This document shows positions 35,066 to 44,164 of a DNA stretch of 64,000 nucleotides, piece after piece; the stretch's first letter is position 1, and each line of letters begins with the position of its first letter. This DNA is from Lysobacter_L cavernae. Its GTDB lineage: Bacteria; Pseudomonadota; Gammaproteobacteria; Xanthomonadales; Xanthomonadaceae. The stretch lies in assembly GCF_042648505.1 (NCBI RefSeq), contig NZ_JBHRXK010000004.1, positions 1 through 64,000 on the forward strand, read 5' to 3'. Made by a program: the position numbers and the translations under genes. The notes beneath the pieces are model-generated. The model saw nothing but the letters and a program-made list of their open reading frames with translations, was not told the DNA's origin and did no database searches.

Positions 35066-37699
35066 ATGCTTGCCGTCACCCGCAATCGCCTCACCGTGGC
35101 CGTCGCCACCGCGCTTCTTTCTGCTGCTTCCGTGCCGGTCCTGGCTCAGGACAGCCCACAAACAAGCCCGCCCGCCCCCCCGCCCCGGACCGCTGCGCCG
35201 CGGCAGAGTCCCGTCGACCTCGACAAACTGGTCGTCACCGGTACCCGCGTGCAGGGGCGCTCGCCGACGCAGTCGCTCTCGCCCGTCGACGTCTTCAGCC
35301 CGGCCGAACTCGAAAAACAGGCCTCGGCCGACTTCACCGACCAGCTTGCCGACATCGCGCCCTCGTTCAACACGCAGCGCTTCCCGATCGCCGACGGCAC
35401 TGCCTTCGTGCGCCCGGCCAACCTGCGCAACTTGCCGCCCGACCAGACCCTGGTGCTCATCAACGGCAAGCGCCGTCACCGCTCGGCGCTGGTCAACCTG
35501 CAGACCGAGCCGTTCGGCACGGTCAATCAGGGCTCGCAAGCGGTCGACTACAGCCTGATTCCCTCGGCCGCGATTTCGCGCGTGGAAGTGCTGCGCGACG
35601 GCTCCTCGGCGCAGTACGGCTCCGACGCCATCGCCGGCGTGATCAACATCCTGCTCAACGATTATTCCGAAGGCGTGCGCGTCGACGCCCAGTACGGCTC
35701 GACCTACAAGGGCGACGGCGACAAGTGGCGGACCTCGTTCAACCTCGGCCTGCCGTTGGGCGAAGACGGCTTCTTCAACATGACGGCCGAGTATTTCCAG
35801 AGCGACTTCACCTCACGCGGCGTCGCGCGCGCGGATGCCGCTGCAGTCGGCGCCTTCCTTGGCCGCGACCAAGTGCCGTTCGAGGGCCTGGGCCAGCGCT
35901 GGGGCGATCCCAATGGCGAAGGGCTGCGTTCGTTCTTCAACGGCGAGTACGCGATTTCCGACAGCGTCAGCCTCTACGGCTTCGGCAGTTACGGGGATTT
36001 GAAATACGACTCGAGTTTCTTCTACCGCGCGCCAGTGGGTGTGCCGGGCGTTGCGCCGCGCGGCACGCTGTTCGTGGACGGCGATGGTGATGGCGTGGCC
36101 GATCCGGTCGACCAGGCCATCGTCGACGGCATCAACGCGCGCGGCCTGGACCCGAACGACTTCCTGACCGCCGATCCGTCCAGTCCGTCCGGCTTCATCG
36201 CACTCAACCCGATCCACGTCCTGTTCCCGGGCGGCTACACACCGACCCTGGCCGCGGACATCACGGACTACGAAGGGGTGTTCGGGGCCAAGGGCGAACT
36301 GGGCGGCGGGCTGCGCTGGGACGTGAGCCTGCGCCAGGGCCAGAACGAAATGATCTACAAGCTGATCAACTCGATCAATCCGAGCCTGGGCCGCATCAGC
36401 CCCATCCAGTTCAAGCCGGGCCAGATCACCCAGCTCGAGCGCGGCGCCAACGCCGATTTCGTCTATCCGTGGCAGAACGACGTCTTCGCCTCGCCGATCA
36501 ACCTCGCTTTCGGCGCCGAGTGGCGCGAGGAGACGTACAAGATCGGGACCGGCGATCCGGCCTCCTTCGCAGTCGGCCCGACCGCCGAACTGTTCGGCGT
36601 CGGCTCCGACGGTTTCCAGGGCGACGCGCCGGAAGGTGCGGGCGAATTCAGTCAGTACAGCCGTGCCGCCTATGTGGACGTGGAAACCGACGTGATCGAG
36701 CGGCTGACCATGGGGTTGGCCGGACGGTTCGAGGATTCCTCCGGATTCGGCAACACCTTCGACTGGAAGCTGTCGTCGCGGTTCGAGTTCACCGACGCGT
36801 TCGCCATGCGCGCCACCGTCAACACCGGTTTCCGCGCGCCGACGCCGGGCCAGATCAACACCCTCGACGTCACCACGACGGCTGACGCCACCGGCGCGCT
36901 GGTGCCGCTGGGCACCTTCCCGGTGAACAGTGCCGCCGCGATGGCGCTGGGCGCGCAGCCGCTGCAGGCGGAAGAATCCTCCGCCTACTCCGTCGGCCTG
37001 GTGTACGCGCCCAACGAGGCCTTCAGCTTCACGCTGGACTACTACAACATCGACATCGACGATCGCATCGCACTGCGCAACTTCAACATCACGCCGGGCT
37101 CGCCGGAGCAGCAGGCGTTGATCGACGCCGGCGTGCCGGGTGCCACGTTGCTGCGCCAGGTGTCGTACTTCAGCAACGGCTTCGACACCACGGTGCAGGG
37201 CGTGGACCTGGTGGCGACCTATCGCACCGACTTCGCCCAATGGGGCACCGGCGTGTTTGATTTGCGCCACAGCTACAACAAGCAGGAGGTCGACCACGTC
37301 GACCTGGTTCCGGGCACCACCACGCCGATCATCGACGCCGAGCGCGTGGCGGACCTGGAGAACCAGCTGCCGAACAACCGCAGCGTACTGACCTTCGACT
37401 GGCGCTCGCCCTGGAATTTCAATGTCACCGCGCGCGCCAATTACTACGACAGCTGGGAAGACTTCACCTTTGGCGAGAAGGGCGAGTTCGGATCGGAGTG
37501 GCTGTTCGACCTGTCGGTGAGCCTGGATCTGCTCGACGGCATGGCGCAGCTCACCGTCGGTGGAAACAACATCTTCGACAACTACCCGGACAGGGAAACC
37601 AACAGCACGCTCAACTTCCTGGGCGCGAAGTACCCGCTGTCGTCGCCGTTCGGCTTCAACGGTGGCGAGTGGTACGTCAAGGTGACTTACCAGTTCTGA
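35066..37699 (+). CDS. TonB-dependent outer membrane receptor
   Basis: Predicted 877 residues. A signal peptide (1-27) and a Pro-rich stretch precede the TonB box-like 'DLDKLVVTGTRV'. The plug domain (about 55-175) has 'FRPANLRNLPPDQTLVLINGKRRHRSALVN' and 'IPSAAISRVEVLRDGSSAQYGSDAIAGVINI', classic for this family. The beta-barrel fills the rest and ends 'YVKVTYQF', with a terminal Phe. The substrate is not predictable. The start is preceded by AGCAAGGAAAC. Monocistronic, with a strong terminator. Confidence 0.94.
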   Translation: MLAVTRNRLTVAVATALLSAASVPVLAQDSPQTSPPAPPPRTAAPRQSPVDLDKLVVTGTRVQGRSPTQSLSPVDVFSPAELEKQASADFTDQLADIAPSFNTQRFPIADGTAFVRPANLRNLPPDQTLVLINGKRRHRSALVNLQTEPFGTVNQGSQAVDYSLIPSAAISRVEVLRDGSSAQYGSDAIAGVINILLNDYSEGVRVDAQYGSTYKGDGDKWRTSFNLGLPLGEDGFFNMTAEYFQSDFTSRGVARADAAAVGAFLGRDQVPFEGLGQRWGDPNGEGLRSFFNGEYAISDSVSLYGFGSYGDLKYDSSFFYRAPVGVPGVAPRGTLFVDGDGDGVADPVDQAIVDGINARGLDPNDFLTADPSSPSGFIALNPIHVLFPGGYTPTLAADITDYEGVFGAKGELGGGLRWDVSLRQGQNEMIYKLINSINPSLGRISPIQFKPGQITQLERGANADFVYPWQNDVFASPINLAFGAEWREETYKIGTGDPASFAVGPTAELFGVGSDGFQGDAPEGAGEFSQYSRAAYVDVETDVIERLTMGLAGRFEDSSGFGNTFDWKLSSRFEFTDAFAMRATVNTGFRAPTPGQINTLDVTTTADATGALVPLGTFPVNSAAAMALGAQPLQAEESSAYSVGLVYAPNEAFSFTLDYYNIDIDDRIALRNFNITPGSPEQQALIDAGVPGATLLRQVSYFSNGFDTTVQGVDLVATYRTDFAQWGTGVFDLRHSYNKQEVDHVDLVPGTTTPIIDAERVADLENQLPNNRSVLTFDWRSPWNFNVTARANYYDSWEDFTFGEKGEFGSEWLFDLSVSLDLLDGMAQLTVGGNNIFDNYPDRETNSTLNFLGAKYPLSSPFGFNGGEWYVKVTYQF

Positions 37700-37724
37700 C
37701 CGGTGCCGTTCGGATGTTTCCAAT

Positions 37725-37754
37725 CGACGGGCGGCTTTGGCCGCCCGTCGTTTT
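37725..37754 (+). terminator. rho-independent terminator of the TonB receptor gene
   Basis: A perfect 11-bp stem, CGACGGGCGGC/GCCGCCCGTCG, with a TTTG loop is followed by TTTT, 25 bp after the receptor stop codon. Confidence 0.9.
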
Positions 37755-37918
37755 CCGACCGCTACGCGCGCTGACGACAGCCGCCGTGATCATGAAGTGG
37801 GATCCTGTGACCGCTGCACCGTTCCCCTGATCCGGTTTCAAGTACGGTGTCGCGATCTTGCCGTTGGGCATCACGGCTACCGCCGCGACGCACGCTTCGG
37901 TGACAAACAGTGGGGAGA

Positions 37919-37957
37919 AACGCCGGGCGACGGGGAGGTCGCCCGGCGTTGCTTTTT
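37919..37957. terminator. terminator between receptor and cca, possibly bidirectional
   Basis: The perfect 13-bp stem AACGCCGGGCGAC/GTCGCCCGGCGTT with GGGGAG loop is followed by GCTTTTTG on plus. On minus it runs into TTTCT and lies 12 bp after the cca stop, so it most likely ends cca. Confidence 0.8.
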
Positions 37958-37968
37958 GCGCCATCCGC

Positions 37969-39207
37969 TCAGCGTTTTCCGGTAGCTTCGGCAATCGCGG
38001 CAGTACGGGCGCGGCGCATCGCTTCGCCGATGTCCGGACCCTGCAGGTGCCCGGGCAGGTCGCTGGCACGCACTGCCATTGCGGCCGCATGCGCGGCCTG
38101 CAGGGCGCGGCCCTGCGGGTAGTCGTCGTCGGCGTGGCCGCTGCGGCCGCGCTTGTCGGCCTCGCACACCAGCGCAAGCTGGGCGATGCGCTCGGGCCTG
38201 CGGAAGCCGTCGCAACGCGCGATCAGTTCGTGCACGGTCTGCGCCCGCAGCTCGTCGAAACGGTGCACGTTGAGGTGCTCCCGGCACACCGCCTCGGCCA
38301 GCTGGCGGTACTCGGTCGGGACCTTCAGGCGCTCGCACAATGTGCGCAACGGGGCCAGGCCGGCCTGCTCGTGGCCGAGATGGCGCGGCAGCACGTGCGC
38401 CGGCGTCAACGCCTTGCCGAGATCATGGGTAAGCGCGGCGAAGCCGATCAGGTCATCGCCGGGGGCGAGCCGTGCGGCCATGTCGCAGACCAGTTCGACG
38501 TGCACGCCGGTGTCGACTTCGGGGTGAAACTCCGCTCGCTGCGGCACGCCGTAGAGCGCTGCGACCTCGGGCAACACCACGGCGAGCGCCCCGCACTCGT
38601 GCAGCGTGCGCAGGAACGCCGACGGCGTGGCGCTCGCCAGCGCGCGGCGCAGCTCCTGCCAGACGCGCTCGGGCACCAGGTCGGCGAGCTCGCCGCTGGC
38701 GACCATGGTGCGCATCAGCGCCATCGTTTCCGGGGCGACATGGAAACCGAGCGCGGCGAAGCGCGCCATGAAGCGCGCCGCGCGCAGCACCCGCAGCGGG
38801 TCCTCGGCGAAGGCCGGGCCGACGTGGCGCAGCACCCGCGCCTCGATGTCGCGCGCGCCGCCGTACGGATCGATCAGGGCGCCGTCGCTGCCGTCATCGG
38901 ACGGCTCCTGCGCAATCGCATTGATGGTGAAGTCGCGACGACCGAGGTCCTCCTCCAGCGTCACCGACGGATCGGCATCGACGACGAAGCCACGGTAGCC
39001 GCGCCCGCTCTTGCGCTCGGTGCGCGCCAGCGCGTACTCCTCGCCGCTGTGCGGGTGCAAAAAAACCGGGAAGTCGCGCCCGACCGGCTTGAAGCCGGCG
39101 GCTTCCATCGAGGTCTGGTTTTCGCCAACCACGACCCAGTCGCGATCGCCCGGCACCAGGCCAAGCAGGCGATCGCGCACGGCGCCGCCAACCAGGTAGG
39201 TCTTCAT
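37969..39207 (-). CDS. cca: multifunctional CCA tRNA nucleotidyltransferase
   Basis: Adds or repairs the CCA 3' end of tRNAs. Predicted 412 residues. The nucleotidyltransferase domain shows 'YLVGGAVRDRLLGL', 'DRDWVVVGE' (metal-binding Asp pair), 'RRDFTINAIA' and 'EDPLRVLRAARF'. An HD phosphohydrolase domain follows (about 225-330) with 'HVELVCDMA' and 'ALTHDLGKALTP'. This two-domain form is the gammaproteobacterial class I bacterial enzyme with associated phosphatase and 2',3'-cyclic phosphodiesterase activity. Confidence 0.96.
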   Translation of the reverse strand: MKTYLVGGAVRDRLLGLVPGDRDWVVVGENQTSMEAAGFKPVGRDFPVFLHPHSGEEYALARTERKSGRGYRGFVVDADPSVTLEEDLGRRDFTINAIAQEPSDDGSDGALIDPYGGARDIEARVLRHVGPAFAEDPLRVLRAARFMARFAALGFHVAPETMALMRTMVASGELADLVPERVWQELRRALASATPSAFLRTLHECGALAVVLPEVAALYGVPQRAEFHPEVDTGVHVELVCDMAARLAPGDDLIGFAALTHDLGKALTPAHVLPRHLGHEQAGLAPLRTLCERLKVPTEYRQLAEAVCREHLNVHRFDELRAQTVHELIARCDGFRRPERIAQLALVCEADKRGRSGHADDDYPQGRALQAAHAAAMAVRASDLPGHLQGPDIGEAMRRARTAAIAEATGKR

Positions 39208-39363
39208 CGCGGCGCCTGGCGCGGGTGCGCGGGGTGGCGGTCGGTCGGTGCTGGCTGCGAAGGCGTCAACGTGGGCTCTGTGTGACTCGGTCAGGGTGTG
39301 ATCTTAGTGCCGCAGGCGTGCAGGGCGGGCGTGGGCGATCAAGAGGCTTGGGGTCGAATGCCC

Positions 39364-39472
39364 ATTCGTCATTCCCGCGTAGGCGGGAATCCAAAGATTT
39401 TGCCTTTCAGAGGATTGAAGGCACTGGATCCCGCTTGCGCAGGGATAGTGGCATTTATTCAGCGCAGCCTTA
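39364..39472. repeat. MITE-like element, copy B, degenerate
   Basis: Starts with CGTCATTCCCGCGTAGGCGGGAATCCA and ends ATTTATTCAGCGCAGCCTTA, a degraded version of the right terminal repeat of copy A. The left terminal repeat is not recognisable. Confidence 0.7.
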
Positions 39473-39504
39473 AACAGCAACATCCAATGCTTCCGTCCGC
39501 TGAT

Positions 39505-39690
39505 GCGGCCGGGCTACTTTCTTTGCTGCCCAAAGAAGTAGCCAAAGAAAGGGCTTTCCTCGACAGGTCAAACCTATAGATTCGTTGCTGCGGGGATTTT
39601 CCGACTCGGCATCCTGCCTCGGAAAACGGCGTGCATCCATGCACGCCGCCCTTCGGGTCTGGGGAGTTAGCTGGTGGTGGGCTGATCCGA
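39505..39690. repeat. intergenic structured module with CTTTCTTTG and GGCGTGCAT inverted repeats
   Basis: CTTTCTTTG/CAAAGAAAG inverted repeats at the left are followed by a Phe/Ser-like spacer and the perfect 20-base palindrome GGCGTGCATCCATGCACGCC at 39628-39647. GCCCTTCGGGTCTGGGG follows. The look is that of Xanthomonadaceae dispersed repeats, but only one copy lies here. Confidence 0.5.
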
Positions 39691-39759
39691 AAAGCCACAA
39701 GCCGTAAGCCTGAGACGGCGATATGTCGCCGCCATGGCCTCAAACATGCGAAGCGCCGC

Positions 39760-40659
39760 TCAACACCCCGCCAGAATCTCCGCGATCTTCGGCTCGACCG
39801 CCGTCGGGGTGATGCCGAGCCGGCGCAGGCCGTCGTTGAAGCTGATCGAGTCGAGCTGCAGCGAGCGCCAGTTGTCGCGGCTGATCGGTTTGCCCGGCAG
39901 GAATTCGCCGATGCCGGCCTGCAGCTTGCCCAGCGCGTCGGGCAGCGGGATCACCGCGCGATGACGGCCGCGCGCGCGCGCGCTCAGTTGCACGATCTGC
40001 GCCAGGGTCATCACGTCCGGTCCGACCAGGTCGTAGCTCTCGCCGATGCTGCGCGGGTCGTCGAGTGCGCGCACGTAGGCTTCGGCAACGTCGCCAACCC
40101 ACACCGGCTGGAATTTCGCCCCGGCGCGGCCGATCGGCAGCACCGGTGCGTAGCGCAGCAAGGCGTCGAAGCGACAGAACAGGCCGTCGCCGGGGCCGGC
40201 GATCACCGACGGCCGCAACAGCGTCCAGTCGAGCTTGGAACCGCGCACGTGCTGCTCGGCGCGACCGCGTGCCTGCAGGTAATGACTGTCGCCGTGGCCG
40301 GCGTTGAGCGCGCTCATCTGCAGCAGGCGACGCACGTTCATGTCGCGCATCGCCGTGATCAGGGCCTGCGTGATGCCGACGAAGACCTGCTCGAAACCGG
40401 CGCCGTCGTCGCCGCGCTCGTTGAGGATGCCGACCAGGTTGACCACCGCATCGGCATCGTCGAGCACGGCGCGCAGGAAATCGACGCTGCCGACATCGCC
40501 CTCGATCAGGCTGGCCTCGCGCGGCAGCTGCGCGCGCTTGCCCGAGTCGACGCCGCGGCTGAGCACGGTGATGCGGTCGCCGCCCTGCAGCAGGCGCGCG
40601 ACCAGATGCCGGCCGACGAAGCCGGTCCCACCGAGAATCACCACATGCCGACGTGCCAT
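39760..40659 (-). CDS. NAD(P)H-binding, complex I NDUFA9 subunit-like protein
   Basis: Predicted 299-residue atypical SDR. The N-terminus 'HVVILGGTGFVGRHLVARLL' is the dinucleotide-binding motif. 'AVVNLVGILNERG', 'ARGRAEQHVRGSKLDWTLLRPSVIAGPGDGLF' and 'QPVWVGDVAEAYVRAL' mark the NDUFA9-like branch. The active-site Tyr-Lys pair of classical SDRs is absent or altered, as in that branch. Bacterial members have no proven role in respiration. It stands alone between repeat DNA and the transglycosylase gene. Confidence 0.88.
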   Translation of the reverse strand: MARRHVVILGGTGFVGRHLVARLLQGGDRITVLSRGVDSGKRAQLPREASLIEGDVGSVDFLRAVLDDADAVVNLVGILNERGDDGAGFEQVFVGITQALITAMRDMNVRRLLQMSALNAGHGDSHYLQARGRAEQHVRGSKLDWTLLRPSVIAGPGDGLFCRFDALLRYAPVLPIGRAGAKFQPVWVGDVAEAYVRALDDPRSIGESYDLVGPDVMTLAQIVQLSARARGRHRAVIPLPDALGKLQAGIGEFLPGKPISRDNWRSLQLDSISFNDGLRRLGITPTAVEPKIAEILAGC

Positions 40660-40686
40660 GCCGGCGAGTTTAGGCCGGCCGACGAT

Positions 40687-42759
40687 TCAGCGCTGTGACG
40701 AAGCCCGGGGTTGCGGAGCCGGTGCCGACGATGCGCTCTGCAGCGGGCAGGTGAAGCGTTTGCGCGGGCCGTCGAGACGGCCGCGCATGCGCTCGCTCAA
40801 GGTCAACGCGTCGCCGTTGAGACGCCAGTCGTAGAGCACGCTGAAGGCGAGCACGCGGGCGACGTAGTCGCGCGTTTCCTTGTAGCTGATCGTCTCGATC
40901 CAGAAGTCCGGGTCCATGCCGGGGCGCTGCGATTGCCAGCGCGTCAACGGCGCCGGCCCGGCGTTGTAGCCGGCGATGGCCTGGTAGGGCTGGCCGCCGT
41001 ACTTGTCGAGCAGCTGCCGCAGATAAGCACTGCCGAGGACGATGTTGGTGTCCGAGTCGTACAGGCTGTCGGCGCCACCCCAGGGCAGGCCGAGGCTGCG
41101 CGCGACCGCGGCGCCGGTGGTGGGCAGCACCTGCATCAGGCCCATGGCGTTGGCGCTGGAGCGCGCACGCGGCTGGAACACGCTCTCGGCACGGATCTCG
41201 GCGGCGATCCAGGCCGGGTCGAGGCGGTTGCGGGCGGCCTCGCGGCGAATCGTGGCGTCGTGGTGCAGCGGAAAACGCAGGTGGTACAGGCGCAGCTCGT
41301 CGGGCCGGCTCTTGCCGCCGAAGTTGCCGAGGGCGAACACGGCGCGGTCGAACCAGCCGTGACTCTGCGCTACTTCCACCGCCAGGCGCCGCTGGCTGTC
41401 GTCGAAGCGCGACAGGGCATCGTCCCATTCGCGCACCGCCCAGCCGGTGCGATCGATCGCGAACAAGCCCATCGCCCGCACGATCACCGGATCGCGTGCG
41501 ATCGCGGCCCGCGCCGGGGCGCTGTCGTTGGGCAGCCACGGGCACAGCGCGTACGACTGGCCGAGTTTGTCGGCGGCGAGGAAGCCGTGGAAGTCGGGCT
41601 TGCCGGCGGCTGCGCGGTACAGCTTGTCGGCCGCGGCCTTGCTGCCGGCGCGTTCGTTCAAACGCGCTTCGAAGTATTGCCAGCGCGTATCGCCGCGTTG
41701 CTTGGTGCCCATCTTCTCGATTGCCGCCAGCGCCGCGCGCCAGTCCGAGCGCGCCAGCGCCTCGCGCGCGCGCCACTCGTGCAGGCGCTCATCAAAGGCC
41801 GATGCAGGTACGGCGGCGAGCCGCCGTGCCGATTCGGGTTCGTACGAGGCCACGGTCCACAGCGCGACCTGGTACAGCACGCGGCCGCGGTCTTCCTCGC
41901 TGAAACCGAGCGCCTGCGCGTACTGCGGCAGCTGCGCCTCGGCCGACGCCGGCGAGGCTTTTCCCAGCTTGGCCAGACCGTGCGAGGCGATGCGGCGGCT
42001 GCGTTCGGTCTTCGGCCAGCCCAACGCACGTGCATGCGGCGCATCGAGAAACGCGGCGTAGTCGTTGGCCTGGGCCTGCTGGTCGACGGGCAGGGCGCGC
42101 GCTGCGCTGCGCATCACACCGGGTTGCCACTCGGCCGCGGCCAGGTCGATGCGCTCCCAGAGCAGCTCCGGCGTCAGGCCGCCCTGCGCGGCGAGCACCG
42201 CCAAGGGTGCATCGCATTCGCTCGGCAGCGACTTGCCGGTGCTGCGCCAGATCGCCTGCGCGTCGCGGGTCCATTGCGCGTCGGCACGGCCCAGCGCCTG
42301 GCGCGCGTTCAACTCGGCGCAGCGCAGGCTGGTGCTTTTGTTCAAGTTGTCGGAGGGCAGTGGTTTCCACGCCGCCTGGAACGCCGGCCAGTCCTCGCGC
42401 CGGGCCAGTGCCGGCAGCCAGATCTCGCGGAAGGTCGCGGCCACGGCCTGACCGTTGTAACGCGACAGGAACGCCTGCCCCTGTGCATTGGGCAGCGTGT
42501 CGATCGTGCGGCGCAGGCCGGCGTACTCGATCCAGCCGAACAGCGGATGCCGGGCCAGGTCGGCGTATTGACCGGCGTCGTACTGCCCGCGTTCGGCCGC
42601 TTCGATCGCGGCGCGCACGCGCGGCAGTTGCGGGTCGGCCGGTGGTGTCGGCAACTTGGTTGAGGTGGCTGGCGGTGCGGCGGGGCTCTGCGCACAGGCG
42701 GATGCGGCAAGGGCGGCGACACAGGCAGCGAGTACGATGATGAACGGGCGAGGCAACAT
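40687..42759 (-). CDS. soluble lytic murein transglycosylase (Slt70-like)
   Basis: Cleaves the glycan strands of peptidoglycan, forming 1,6-anhydro ends. Predicted 690 residues, with an N-terminal signal whose Cys22 ('LAASACAQ') could make it a lipoprotein, although the -3 position is not ideal. A long helical superhelix (about 40-500) precedes the SLT catalytic domain. Glu525 in 'AEIRAESVFQPRARS' is catalytic, followed by 'AMGLMQVLPTTG' and 'AIAGYNAGPAPL'. The start at 42759 puts the signal at the very N-terminus. Confidence 0.93.
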   Translation of the reverse strand: MLPRPFIIVLAACVAALAASACAQSPAAPPATSTKLPTPPADPQLPRVRAAIEAAERGQYDAGQYADLARHPLFGWIEYAGLRRTIDTLPNAQGQAFLSRYNGQAVAATFREIWLPALARREDWPAFQAAWKPLPSDNLNKSTSLRCAELNARQALGRADAQWTRDAQAIWRSTGKSLPSECDAPLAVLAAQGGLTPELLWERIDLAAAEWQPGVMRSAARALPVDQQAQANDYAAFLDAPHARALGWPKTERSRRIASHGLAKLGKASPASAEAQLPQYAQALGFSEEDRGRVLYQVALWTVASYEPESARRLAAVPASAFDERLHEWRAREALARSDWRAALAAIEKMGTKQRGDTRWQYFEARLNERAGSKAAADKLYRAAAGKPDFHGFLAADKLGQSYALCPWLPNDSAPARAAIARDPVIVRAMGLFAIDRTGWAVREWDDALSRFDDSQRRLAVEVAQSHGWFDRAVFALGNFGGKSRPDELRLYHLRFPLHHDATIRREAARNRLDPAWIAAEIRAESVFQPRARSSANAMGLMQVLPTTGAAVARSLGLPWGGADSLYDSDTNIVLGSAYLRQLLDKYGGQPYQAIAGYNAGPAPLTRWQSQRPGMDPDFWIETISYKETRDYVARVLAFSVLYDWRLNGDALTLSERMRGRLDGPRKRFTCPLQSASSAPAPQPRASSQR

Positions 42760-42912
42760 GCGCCGGACTATAGCCCAGCGATGTGAAGCATCGGTCTGCA
42801 TCGAAGTCATCGCGTCAGGCGGCGTTACGTGTTGCCGCGATGCACGCAGCACGATGGCCTGCGACGTTGCGTATTCGATTCGTTGTGCGAATTCTTTCTG
42901 CAAGGAGACACC

Positions 42913-43716
42913 GTGGCCGCTGCATTGTTCGTATTCCTCGCGCTCGGCGCCGTTGCCGGCGTCCTCGCCGGCCTGCTCGGCGTCGGCGGTGGCCTGGTCC
43001 TGGTCGCCGCGCTGGCGTGGTTGCTGCCGGGCATGGGCATCCCGCAGGACGCGGCGATGCATGCGGCATTGGCCAGCTCGCTGGCGAGCATCGTGCTGAC
43101 CGCGGCGGCGTCGGCGCGCGCGCACAACCAGCGCGGCAGCGTGCTGTGGCCGACCGTGGCGTGGATGGTGCCGGGGCTGCTGCTTGGCGGCTGGCTCGGC
43201 AGCGGCGTGGCGGTGCGCATCGACGATGACGTGCTGCGCTGGATCGTCGCCGGCTATTGCTTCATCGCCGCCGCGCAATTGCTGTTCGGCAAGTCGCGCA
43301 ACGGCGGTGGCGGCGAACCCGTGCCGGCACCACGCGGCGCGCCGATGACGGCGGCCGGTCTTGGCATCGGCGCGGTCTCGGCGGTGGTCGGCATCGGCGG
43401 CGGCAGCATGACGGTGCCGCTGCTGGTGTGGCGCGGCATCGTGCCGGTGCGCGCGGTCGGTACCTCGTCGGCCTGCGGCATCGCGATCGGCCTGGCCAGC
43501 GCGGTCGGCTACGCCCTGCATGCGCCGGCCGGGGCGCTGCCGCAGTACGCGGTCGGCTATGTCTACCTGCCTGCCGCGATCGGCGTGGCTCTGGCCTCGG
43601 TGTTCGCCGCGCCGTACGGCACCCGCCTGGCGCACCGGCTGCACGGCGACACGCTCAAGCGCGTGTTTGCCGGCTTCCTGGTCATCGTCGGCACGAGCCT
43701 GCTGCTCGGCGGGTGA
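42913..43716 (+). CDS. sulfite exporter TauE/SafE family protein
   Basis: Predicted 267 residues with about eight transmembrane helices. The repeated family motif is present in both halves: 'VLAGLLGVGGGLVLVAAL' and 'VVGIGGGSMTVPLLVW', each with the GxGGG signature. TauE/SafE proteins export small anions such as sulfite or sulfoacetate; the substrate here is unknown. The GTG at 42913 has AAGGAG eight bases upstream. The upstream open frame lacks a better start. Confidence 0.92.
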   Translation: MAAALFVFLALGAVAGVLAGLLGVGGGLVLVAALAWLLPGMGIPQDAAMHAALASSLASIVLTAAASARAHNQRGSVLWPTVAWMVPGLLLGGWLGSGVAVRIDDDVLRWIVAGYCFIAAAQLLFGKSRNGGGGEPVPAPRGAPMTAAGLGIGAVSAVVGIGGGSMTVPLLVWRGIVPVRAVGTSSACGIAIGLASAVGYALHAPAGALPQYAVGYVYLPAAIGVALASVFAAPYGTRLAHRLHGDTLKRVFAGFLVIVGTSLLLGG

Positions 43717-43873
43717 GCGGCAGCCGGTGCGGTCGGCTCAGTGGGCCTCCATGCCGGCGCGGGCCGGTGTCCGTGATGCGGGCGTGCTTGTGCAGGCCGG
43801 CCAAAGTCGCCACGATTCGCGGCAACCAAAACGCCGGGCCACACCGGTGCATAAGGCGCGGGGCGCTGGCTGG

Positions 43874-44164
43874 ATGGAATTGCTGACACTGGAGCACTTT
43901 GCGGGCTGCCTCAACGAAGCATTCGATGCATCGCTGCAAGGCATGGAAGTGCCATTCGTGCTGGTCGAGGCGCGGCCGTTGCAGGGCTTGGCGCCGAACG
44001 CTTTGCGTGCGCCTTTCTCGCTGCTGTTCCGCAACAGCTCGGCCTTCCTGTTCCCGCAGCAGACTTATGCGATGCGGCATCCGAAACTGGGCGAGGTCGG
44101 TATCTTCCTGGTGCCGATCGCGCAGGAGCGCGACGGCTTCCTCTACCAGGCCGTCTTCAACTGA
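43874..44164 (+). CDS. DUF6916 family protein
   Basis: Predicted 96 residues, small and without signal peptide or transmembrane helix. The sequence 'LTLEHFAGCLNEAFDASL' followed by 'FSLLFRNSSAFLFPQQTYAMRHPKLGEVGIFLVPIAQERDGFLYQAVFN' matches the DUF6916 family, which often accompanies tail-collar proteins and a GNAT protein in Xanthomonadaceae. Its last codons overlap the stop of the converging GNAT gene by eight bases. Function unknown; the conserved association suggests a joint role. Confidence 0.8.
   Translation: MELLTLEHFAGCLNEAFDASLQGMEVPFVLVEARPLQGLAPNALRAPFSLLFRNSSAFLFPQQTYAMRHPKLGEVGIFLVPIAQERDGFLYQAVFN

Larger units (their letters stand above)
39208..39759. other. 552-bp intergenic region filled with repeats
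   Basis: No protein-coding gene can be supported between cca and the NDUFA9-like gene. The right two-thirds hold a MITE-like copy B and a larger dispersed-looking module with inverted repeats, both listed separately. The remainder contains the cca promoter region and shows nothing distinctive. Confidence 0.7.

Noticed and set aside
37755..37918. Possible gene remnant between the TonB receptor and cca (peptide-like 'NGKIATPYLKPDQG' on minus)
   Set aside because: No start codon, ribosome binding site or recognisable family could be found, and the frame is only a short extension of a cca shadow.
39361..39700. Small hypothetical proteins on both strands of the 552-bp gap
   Set aside because: They are read from inverted repeats without ribosome binding sites or conserved domains.
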